A DNA stretch of 64,000 nt from positions 124,001 to 188,000 of the forward strand of contig JASWJB010000021.1 of the NCBI GenBank assembly GCA_032433595.1, written 5' to 3'. The notes under the pieces were generated by a model. The model did not search any database and was not told the origin of the DNA. It saw only the letters and a program-made list of their open reading frames with translations. Origin of the DNA: Conoideocrella luteorostrata (lineage: Eukaryota; Ascomycota; Sordariomycetes; Hypocreales; Clavicipitaceae). Below are positions 56,430 through 64,000 of this stretch, one piece after another (within the stretch, counting starts at the first letter, position 1; each line of letters begins with the position of its first letter). Made by a program: the position numbers and the translations under genes.

Positions 56430-56849
56430 AACCCGTATTAATAGAGCTTGCTATTGTGTTACTTGGTTTTTATTTAGCTGTTTGAGTTGGGTTCCTGTCG
56501 ACAATAGTTAGTATTTATCTTTGTGCGAGGTAATATTTAACTATAGAGCAGTTCTCCACCAAAAGTTTTATAGTAAAATTAGTTAGCAAGTAGGTATTTC
56601 TTTTTACAAGCCTTGATAATCACGCCCCCTCTATTTCCGCAGAACTGGTAAACGTCGAGTAAGGGCCAACAAAAACGGTATCTTTATGAGCTAATAACAA
56701 TATAATGTTGTTCTAAGCATGGATGTTAGAGGTGCTATAACCTGCTATTGCGAGTTGCGACAGAATTAGCTCCAAATATAAAATCCCAGTAGGTTTTGTT
56801 TTCTTTGCACTTTTGATTCTATAAACTGCATTCCGCTATTGTTTCCAAT
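56430..56849. other. Probable shared promoter region between divergent ghosts
   Basis: TCTATAAACTGC at about 56,818 is a TATA-like box 30 bases before the plus-strand ATG. The region may also hold the 5' part of the minus-strand coiled-coil ghost. Confidence 0.35.
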
Positions 56850-57374
56850 ATGTCTAGACATGGCTATGGTTAAATTTCTCCTAACTATTACAACAGTGGT
56901 GGTTAACGCCCCCATTAGGTCTATGAGGTATACGGGCAACGTAGCTACCCTCTAAATGCACCTTCAGTGCCTTATGGTTCTGTCGGTTAGCTGAATTACT
57001 CACAATCGGTATCTTCTAACCCCTAACAGCAGATGCTACAGCAGCAGATGCTGTAACAGTAAATGCTGCAATAGATGTAACAGATGCAACAGCAACAGAT
57101 GCCGCAACAGCAGGCGCCACAGCAGCAGACGCCACGGCAGCAGACGCCACAGCAGCAGATGCAACAGCAAATTAACCCCCAGCCGGCGGACAGTCATGTG
57201 AATTCTCGGACTAATTATGATTATTTGACTTCGTCTGGCCAGAATAATAACACCGCAAGCTTTTCTCCACAGCTAGGCGGCCAACCTAACATTTATAGCT
57301 CCCCAAACGTTAGTGGGCAACAGCCTCACTTTCCCATGCAGCCCGAAATTACACCTATGATGCAGAGTCTATGA
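56850..57374 (+). pseudogene. Gln-rich low-complexity protein gene with early stops
   Basis: ATG at 56,850 starts MSRHGYG, then TAA, then ISPNYYNSGG, VYGQRSYPLNAPSVPYGSVG and NYSQSVSSNP. It runs in the same frame into a poly-Gln region (MQQQQMPQQQAPQQQTPRQQ) and then SGQNNNTASFSPQLGGQPNI, ending at TGA at 57,372-57,374. About ten internal TAA/TAG all replace CAA/CAG in Gln runs, a textbook RIP outcome. 57,084-57,374 remains open. Asn/Gln/Pro-rich, prion-like composition suggests a disordered protein such as a transcriptional regulator or a retroelement Gag, but neither is shown. A second short frame follows at 57,389. Confidence 0.55.
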
Positions 57375-57388
57375 GTTAGTTAAGTTTT

Positions 57389-57559
57389 ATGCAAGTTAAG
57401 ACTAAAACTTATATAACATACAGTCTTGAGGAACTGCAAACTATAAAAATATTATTGCAGCAGCTATTGGAAAAGCAATACGCGAGTCGCCCTCTCAATA
57501 ATCCAGAAAAAGGAATCATAATAGCGTTAAATACTACTGAGAGAATATGTGCTATGTAA
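57389..57559 (+). CDS. Short ORF, 56 codons, after the Gln-rich ghost
   Basis: ATG at 57,389 reads MQVKTKTYITYSLEELQTIK then ILLQQLLEKQYASRPLNNPE and stops at TAA. It is helical and charged. It may be the shifted continuation of the Gln-rich gene (one-base frame difference) rather than a separate gene. Confidence 0.3.
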   Translation: MQVKTKTYITYSLEELQTIKILLQQLLEKQYASRPLNNPEKGIIIALNTTERICAM

Positions 57560-58440
57560 GAAACCCGGTTCCAACCCTCCCTACCCACTTGCCTCCCCTC
57601 CTTACGCGGCTGCTTGTATTTTCCTAGCGGTGACTAATCGTACAAGAAGACTTATGCAAGCCTAGAGATTATAAGTTACGCGCTGAATCTTAAACTACCT
57701 AATTCTGATTTTAAGTCAAAGGCAACTAGGATCGTAACTTTGGTCCTCTGCTGGAAATATCTAAAGTGATTTTAACATAAGGCTTGCGACAGACAGAAAT
57801 AGCTACGTGGGCCAGCTATTGGACCCGTAAAACATTAACCCACAGAGTATAAACCTAGTGGATAATTAAATTATAGGGCAAGGGAATAGGCAGTCCACTG
57901 ATCCTTTAAACTTAAAGCTAGTAAATATAGGCTATTAAAGCATATAGTATATATAAATCACATTTTTTGTTTATAAGTATTTACTTAGCTTATTATAATA
58001 TATTTACGTGATTAATTATTTACTAGATATAAGTCACGCTATATATAACTGCATAGCTTGCTTGCTCTGCTCGCCTGCTGTTCCTGCTTGTCTGCCCTGT
58101 TGACTATAATATTGCGTCATAAGCCTGCGCTTTAGCAACTTAATGTTAACAAAACCACGTTATACCTAGTTGTCTTAATCTGCTAGCACCCAAAAGAAGA
58201 CTACTACCCCGCGTTAGGTGGTTTATACGCTGACCCTTGGTTAATAGCCTAGGTAGGGGTAAGCTATAATTACTAGATTTATAAGTTAGTAGTTGTGCAG
58301 GAAGTAAAGAACGCGGGGCTACTGGATCTTAAATGTCTAGCATAGATTACTGCGCTAAATGTGGCTCGAGTTCTCGCGCTTTACTATTAGTAGGATAAAT
58401 TTTACGTAGCATATAAATATATTAACCTTGACATTGCAGA
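57560..58440. other. AT-rich sequence with weak coding traces
   Basis: Short segments at 58,120-58,420 are protein-like (for example NAGLLDLKCLA, KFYVAYKYINLDIAEIKPLS) and probably form the upstream part of the ghost at 58.45 kb. The frame could not be held throughout. Confidence 0.35.
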
Positions 58441-58449
58441 GATTAAACC

Positions 58450-59040
58450 ACTAAGTGACTAAGAAATTACTAACGTTTTCCTTTAAGTAAGAAATACATA
58501 ATAGGGCTTAACTCTAGGCTAAGCTTGTAGCTCGCGACTAAACTAAAGCAGGTACTGTGTGGTATACAGAGGCTGCTAATTCTGTTAATTGGATTCCGGA
58601 TTAATTCTGTCTACGTTAATTCCACGGGCAATGTTAAGATTAGTAACTAACAATTTCCACCCTTTTCTCGTGATATCTTGCGATTCTAATAGGAGGCAGT
58701 GCTTAATTAGAGCTACGAGCCCACGCAGGACCCTTACACTAGGGCAGTAGGGATGCCTTACATTGCTTTGTATCTACTGCAGATCATGGAACGTGTTAGT
58801 GGGGTTTGCTAGAATTGGGCGCAATCTGCTTTGTCTTTTTTAGCACTGCTTGAGGCAGGCTATTTGCCTGCTATAACAGTAAGTATATACACCCGCTACA
58901 CTATTAGCTACTAGTTACTTATTTCTTACAGCATCCTTTTTTATCTCACACTTAGCCATTCTAAATAGCAGCGTTATTTGCACTAAGAAGGAAACTTGCG
59001 AGCCTTGGATAGCGCTATAGTTACAGAGCTCTGTAGCACT
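58450..59040 (+). pseudogene. RIP-degraded gene with a preserved intron, family unknown
   Basis: One frame reads FPLSKKYIIGLNSRLSL, LATKLKQVLCGIQRLLILLI, GFRINSVYVNSTGNVKISN, SYEPTQDPYTRAVGMPYIAL, YLLQIMERVSGVC and NWAQSALSFLALLEAGYLPA up to 58,878. A 53-base segment with GTAAGT at its left end and TTACAG at its right end follows (58,879-58,931). Joining across it keeps the frame, which continues HPFLSHT and IAALFALRRKLASLG. Length, donor and acceptor are normal for a filamentous fungal intron, which supports a host-type gene rather than a simple transposon. Stops are RIP-type. I do not recognise the protein. Confidence 0.5.
58879..58931 (+). other. Candidate spliceosomal intron, 53 bp
   Basis: Donor GTAAGTATA, acceptor TTCTTACAG, and a possible branch region CTACTAG or GCTACTAG in between. 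It falls between codons (phase 0) of the plus-strand ghost. Confidence 0.5.
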
Positions 59041-59049
59041 AACGTAAAC

Positions 59050-60470
59050 GTTTTTTTTTTTTAGCTAAAGATTTATTTATATGCAACTATTTGGTTCTTA
59101 TAGTTTCCTTGTCCTTAGTATAATAGCTAGGGTTTAGTGTCTATGCTAGGGGCCTGATGTTATTCACATAGGTGTTGCACTATCCATTAAGCATAGCTAC
59201 CTTCGCGAATAGATATGAAAAGAGGCCAGGAAATAGATAATTACCTCGGGACTTTATATAGGCAGCCATTAGCAAAACAATGCCACTCTTTTTCACACTA
59301 TCTCACTCTATCCTTACCGCCCTGCCGTCCCTAACGCGCTAGGCAGCTTACCGGGCCGACAGGTCTGATACGCTCGGTTGGTTCGGAAGCTTTTACGCCT
59401 ACCTTTCTACTTCTTGTGTAATACTTTAGATCCACGGCAAAAGTTGTAGCCGGGAGTGACCTTGTGATATAAACGGGTAATGGATCACATCGCGCGTATT
59501 TCATCTTATCTATTGGTCTAAAAAGCTGGCAAGCCCGCTTGCTATGCTTGAGGCATTTGTTGGTCCTGCCACCGCGCAATTGCAGCCCTGCGTATAGGGT
59601 GCAGAAGCGTAGCAATACTTGAAAAGCTAGTCCTACTTAGGCTTCTATTGCGTTCCCTGCACGGGGAAGCAATCCTTTAACAGGGTTTTCTCGTTAAATA
59701 TTCTGCAAGCGGATACCATTGTTGTTCGTGCCAGTGGGGGTGCTAGTGTTTGTTAAGTGTTAGACCACACGCGTTGTTCTAATATGAGGCAAGCGCGGCA
59801 TGCTGTGAAAAGGTCCTAGCAAGATCTGCGGGAGGAGGTCCCAAGCACACTGCTTGGTCTTTAAGTCGTTACTAGCCGCGCATTAGCACTGTTCATTTAA
59901 CACTAAGAAGTAACACAGCCAACTCAACCAGGCGCAGCAGGCAACAACCGCTATAATAGTATCGCATCTATATGCAAGACTAATGCATTAGGCAGTGCAT
60001 TGCATTAGTAATCGTCGCAAGTAACTTGTTATTCTCGGCCGAATTCTACATCCGTTTCGTTTAGATGCCGGAGGACTTGGGGAGCCAGATTTTATTTGTG
60101 GCGAATAATCAATGCTAGCGTCCAAAGACAGGGATTTTTTCACCCAGGCTCTAACAATCTTAATGTAGACAAGTGTGACAACCGTCACATTTATCGGCTC
60201 AAGGCATGCGGTCTAGCTCATGTGATTACTGGGCTATCAGGCTGATTCGAGGGGGGTAGGTAGTATCTACAGTGCTGTTCAAGCGCTAGTTCGCCTGAAC
60301 TATAGTTGATCCATAGGTCGTGCAAGGGCCCTAACGCATGCAACTGTGCGCTGCAGGGGCTAGTCGGAGCACACGTTCCGCCTGGACATAAAATCACGTC
60401 GTTCCCTCTTTAACAGTTAGTATTCGAAGGACGTCACGAGATGGGTATTTAAATCCGTTTCGTTACTCTA
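59050..60470. other. GC-balanced island without an assignable gene
   Basis: From about 59,280 the composition is normal and stop density is low on both strands. A 94-codon minus frame at 59,615-59,331 lacks an ATG (first codon TTG), and plus-strand frames over the same bases are as good. A 66-codon minus ORF lies at 60,188-59,988. No domain, RNA gene or repeat could be supported. Confidence 0.35.
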
Positions 60471-60478
60471 GTGTGCTT

Positions 60479-60487
60479 GTATAAATG
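60479..60487 (+). promoter_or_regulatory. Candidate TATA box
   Basis: TGTATAAATG lies about 110 bases upstream of the ATG at 60,588. The leader in between is CT/AC-rich (CCCCAGCCTCGCCCACACCA), as in fungal 5' UTRs. Confidence 0.4.
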
Positions 60488-60587
60488 TCCTAATAGTATC
60501 CCCGAATGAGTGTTGTGTCCTTTTAGTGCATCTCACGCCCCAGCCTCGCCCACACCACATCGAGTCCACTTTTGGCAGTCTCGACAA

Positions 60588-61030
60588 ATGGCTAGATCTT
60601 AGCTCAAGCTGATGGAAGATGTGGTGGCGGAGAGCCAATTCTCTTAATGAAGGACCCGTAATGATTTGTCAGGCTAGTTATTAGCGGCTAAAACCTAGCA
60701 GAACTAACGCCTGCTCGTCAGTTGATTGCTACAGCGTCTGCCCGGCTAAATCGGCGCTGAATAACGATATGTGCAAGTTTGGCGTTCTGCTCCACGGAGA
60801 TTTCTCAGTCAAAGTAGCATTCTGCTGCATGGTGGCAACCCCCTCCAAATAGCTAGGCAACTATTTAGAGTACTTCCAATAGCTTGGAAAAAGTTTAGGT
60901 TCTGAAATAATCTCTTAATCACGCAAGGGTATAGCGGAGTAATAGGCAGAAAGCAGCAATAAACGCCTTTTTTTTCTGGAAAGAGCAGGGGAGGGGGAAC
61001 AGGGAAGGGCAATAGGTGGGAAAGACCATG
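60588..61030 (+). pseudogene. RIP-degraded short gene with preserved promoter
   Basis: ATG at 60,588 begins MARS, then TAG, then LKLMEDVVAESQFS, RTRNDLSG, LLAAKT, RLLVS and LLQRLPG, with a stop every 5-15 codons at Gln-like positions. After 60,770 it stays open for about 45 codons: RYVQVWRSAPRRFLSQSSIL then HGGNPLQIARQLFRVLPIAW. Past a TGA it ends in a Gly/Arg-rich stretch, GKSRGGGTGKGNRWERP, near 61,028. The basic Gly-rich tail suggests nucleic-acid binding, so a Gag-like or RNA-binding role is conceivable. The frame has no indel. The minus-strand ORF over 60,809-61,048 is a shadow. Confidence 0.45.
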
Positions 61031-61389
61031 AATATATATTCTCAACATGCTATTAATATAATATTCTCAATTACGATCTATCTCTTCTACTTATGCGAAC
61101 ACACGCTATAGTATTAATGCATTTCTCCGCGTATTTATTTAGTTTAGCTTAATAGTTAATTTGGAAAAAGATAAAATTCTCTCCGGGTAAACGCTATGGA
61201 TCGCGACAGTTATTATCTTATAGATAGTACCAACGATATAGGAACTAGCTACTGTAAACTAAACTAGTATACTAGACACCTAGAGGAAGAATGCTATTAC
61301 GTGCTTTTGCTATTATATTATGGATATTCGCAGCTATTGCGTCTAAACTATAGACGTGGGATCCTGTAGGAAGCATAGGGGCTTTGAGT

Positions 61390-61560
61390 AGCTAGTACTA
61401 GAAGATAAAGCAAAACAATAAACAAAGTATTCGATTCATTTATCTAAGAGAGAAGAAGAAGAGGAAGAGGAATGCCCCAAGCGCGGTATAAAAGAGGCGT
61501 GTTAAGGTGGCCACGTAACCTTGTCCGCATGCTTTGACGGGGTATTCCGACAGATTCTAA
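61390..61560 (+). repeat. Interspersed repeat copy (partner 43,830-44,020)
   Basis: See the partner at 43.9 kb. This copy keeps a longer purine tract (GAGAGAAGAAGAAGAGGAAG) and more CG dinucleotides, so it is the less mutated one. It ends about 40 bases before the stop codon of the second NLR on the other strand. Confidence 0.55.
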
Positions 61561-61600
61561 TTGCCTTCCGCTAACAAAGCCTAGAGTCATAGATTTAGCT

Positions 61601-64000
61601 CTATTCCTCGAGGGCATCTAATGTATACAGCGTGTTAGGATGCTTTGGTCCAAGAACACGCTGTCTGGCTAAGCAGCATTCCTGGAGTAGCGCTGAGGCT
61701 TTTTTATTAAAGTAATAACTCTTCCATGTCAATGCCAAGTTCGCCATGCTCGTTAGTGTATCTGGATGATCAGCCCCAAGCTTAGTCTGGCTTATCCGCA
61801 TCACCTGTATCTGCAGCTTCTTAGCCTCCTCCTATTAACCTTGCTTCCAGTATGTCAATGCTAAGTTCGCTATGCTTATTAGTGTATCTAGATAATTAGC
61901 CCTAAGCTTAGCCTTGTGAGTCCCTATCACCTGTGTCTGTAGCTTCTTAGCCTCCTCCCATTGACCTTGGTTCGAGTATGTTAATGCTAAGTTCGCTAAG
62001 CTTATTAGTGTATCTAAATAATAAGCCCCAAGCTTAGCCTTGTGAGTCCGCATCACCTGTGTCTGTAGCTTCTTAGCCTCCTCCCATCGATCTTGCTTCT
62101 AGTATATTAATGCCAAGTTCGCTATGCTTATTAGTGTATCTAGATAATTAGCCCCAAGCTTAGTCTTGCTTATCCCTATTACCTGTATCTGCAGCTTCTT
62201 AGCCTCCTCCTATTGACCTTGCTTCGAGTATGTTGATGCTAAGTTCGCTATGCTCGTTAGTGTATCTAGATAATTAGCCCTAAGCTTAATCTTGCGAGTC
62301 CCCATCACCTGTATCTGCAGCTTCTTAGCCTCCTCCCATTGACCTTGCTTTAAGTATGTCGATGCCAAGTTCACTATGCTTGTTAGTGTATCTGGATAAT
62401 TAGCCCTAAGCTTAGTCTTGCTTGTCTAAATCACCTGTATCTCTAGCTTCTTAGCCTTCTCCCATTGACCTTGCTTCGAGTATATCGATGCTAAGTTCGC
62501 TATGCTCGTTAGTGTATCTGGATAATTAGCCCCAAGCTTAATCTTGCTTGTCTGAATCACCTGTATCTGCAGCTTCTTAGCCTCCTCCCATTGACCTTGC
62601 TTCCAGTATGTCGATGCCAAGTTCGCCATGCTCGTCAGTGTATCTGGATGATTAGCCCTAAGCTTAATCTTGCTTGTCTGCATTACCTGTATCTGCAGCT
62701 TCTTAGCCTCCTCCCATCGACCTTGCTTCAAGTATATCGATGCTAAGTTCGCTATGCTCGTTAGTGTATCTGGATGATTAGCCCTAAGCTTAGTCTTGCT
62801 TGTCCGCATCACCTGTATCTGCAGCTTCTCAGCCTCCTCCCATTGGCCTTGCTTTGAGTATGTCAATGCCAAGTTCGCCATGCTTATTAGTGTATCTGGA
62901 TAATTAGCCCTAAGCTTAGTCTTGCTTGTCTAAATCACCTGTATCTCCAGCTTCTTAGCCTCCTCCCATTGGCCTTGGTTTAAGTATGTCAATGCCAAGT
63001 TCGCCATGCTCATTAGTGTATCTAGATAATTAGCCCCAAGCTTAGTCTTGCTTGTCTAAATCACCTATATCTCTAGCTTCTTAGCCTCCTCCCATTGGCC
63101 TTGGTTCGAGTATGTTAATACTAAGTTCGCTATGCTCGTTAGTGTATCTAGATAATTAGCCCTAAGCTTAGTCTTGCTTATCCCTATTACCTGTATCTCC
63201 AGCTCCTTAGCCTTCTCCTATCTACCTTGCTTTGAGTATATTAATGCTAAGTTCGCTATGCTTATTAGTGTATATAGATAATTAGCCCTAAGCTTAGTCT
63301 TGCTTGTCCCTATTACCTGTATCTGCAGCTTCTTAGCCTCCTCCCATTGACCTTGGTTTAAGTATATCGATGCTAAGTTCGCTATACTTGTTAGTGTATC
63401 TGGGTGATTGATTCCATACAAAGTGCTTAGTATACCCTAGGCTTATATGTTGAGCCTTTCTGCATTGTTCTATTCTCCTTTAAAGCTTAGGTGTGCCGCT
63501 ACATAGTGCAGTAGACTTGCTTTTGCCTCATTCTCTTCCACTATTATAGCCTCACTGCCTACTAGTACAGTATTCGCGTAAGGTAGGTATACAGCATAAG
63601 TTACTCGATTTTCAAAACTGCTATATAGATACAGATCTAACATAGCCAGAAGCGCTTTGCGCTAGAATTATTGCATTGTACCGCTGTTAATAAGCCACTT
63701 ACGTGTTACTAACTGTACCAGACGATGCATATTGAATATTCCACTAGGTTTCTCTATTACAAAAGAGAAAGCTTTAAGAACTCCTAGCGCCTCTACTGCC
63801 TCTAGTTTACTTAATGATTTATTATTAGAGTCCTAATTACAGTAGTGCAATAAAAATTCCTGTGCAATATCTTGTTGGTCGAACATGCTCATATATGAAA
63901 GGAGCTCACTGGCTAAACTATGCTGCTGTTTAATTTAACGGAATAATAGCATCTAAGTATGTGCGACTACTCTAGGGGCGTTTAAATCACGCCTAATAGT
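61601..64000 (-). pseudogene. Second NLR: end of NB-ARC/winged-helix region plus 14-unit TPR array, truncated by the window
   Basis: One minus-strand frame covers 64,000-61,601 (800 codons). From the right edge it reads TIRRDLNAPRVVAHT, LASELLSYMSMFDQQDIAQE, LEAVEALGVLKAFSFVIEKP, SGIFNMHRLVQLVTRKWLIN and ANTVLVGSEAIIVEENEAKA. This is the winged-helix and linker that follows NB-ARC in fungal NLRs, with the FNMHRLVQ motif. About 14 TPRs of 42 residues follow (63,400 to 61,740; NHPDTLTSIANLASIY, QGQWEEAKKLQIQV), then a divergent last repeat ending LYTLDALEE and a stop at 61,601. Several TAG/TAA stops interrupt it, three at the same place in three repeats. It would be a cytosolic STAND receptor. 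The N-terminal effector and P-loop lie outside the window. Confidence 0.88.
61740..63415 (-). repeat. 126-bp repeats encoding the TPR array of the second NLR
   Basis: GTTAGTGTATCTGGATGATT and variants recur every 126 bases from about 61,750 to 63,393, giving 14 units. Adjacent units are nearly identical over long stretches (for example CTGTATCTGCAGCTTCTTAG), the signature of recent homogenisation. Confidence 0.92.

Noticed and set aside
1..64000. CRISPR arrays, prokaryotic operons or phage genes
   Set aside because: No regularly spaced identical direct repeats with unique spacers, no closely packed ORFs, and all recognisable families are fungal.

Overview
The window looks like an AT-rich, repeat-induced-point-mutation (RIP) isochore of a filamentous ascomycete (Pezizomycotina). 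Four things point this way. Almost every protein-like reading frame is broken only by TAA, TAG or occasional TGA where CAA, CAG, TGG or CGA would be expected. Pairs of repeat copies inside the window differ mainly by C-to-T and G-to-A transitions, often CpA to TpA. The recognisable families are typically fungal: phosphorylase/NB-ARC/TPR NOD-like receptors, APH-type phosphotransferases, a small protein kinase and hAT transposase. A possible 53-base fungal-type intron is also present. No rRNA, tRNA, CRISPR or prokaryote-style operon was seen. The species cannot be determined.

Layout. 1-249 (minus) is the only frame that looks intact: the 5' end of a gene running off the left edge. 250-20,000 is mostly AT-rich decayed sequence with several long ghost frames (7.2-8.0, 10.6-11.7 and 13.8-16.5 kb) and tandem repeats at 7.0, 12.7 and 18.5 kb. 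20-24.7 kb is a more GC-balanced island with a dead protein kinase and a 446-codon dead coiled-coil gene. 24.5-25.7 kb is another ghost gene. 26.8-30.3 kb is a full-length but RIP-killed NLR, followed by a hAT transposase ghost (30.6-31.5 kb) and a promoter-plus-gene ghost at 32.3-33.5 kb. 33.4-36.8 kb holds two diverged copies of one repeat, a small ASTSP-repeat ORF and one half of a 30-kb-spaced inverted repeat pair. The other half is at 5.1-6.0 kb.

37.6-43.3 kb carries more single-frame ghosts, including an APH-family gene. 45.07-45.34 kb is a MITE-like inverted repeat. 47.9-48.3 kb is a possible RIP-damaged small secreted protein. 49.4-50.7 kb holds the longest uninterrupted ORF (162 codons) inside a larger decayed frame. 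55.9-61.0 kb holds a coiled-coil ghost, a Gln-rich ghost, a ghost with an apparent intron, and a TATA-led ghost. 61.6-64.0 kb is the C-terminal half of a second NLR, running off the right edge.

The genes do not form a working pathway. They are best read as a graveyard in which point mutation, not indels, did most of the killing, so ancestral families can still be read in single frames. Two NLR genes and two kinase-fold genes suggest that duplicated self/non-self recognition and signalling families were among the targets. This last point is inference.
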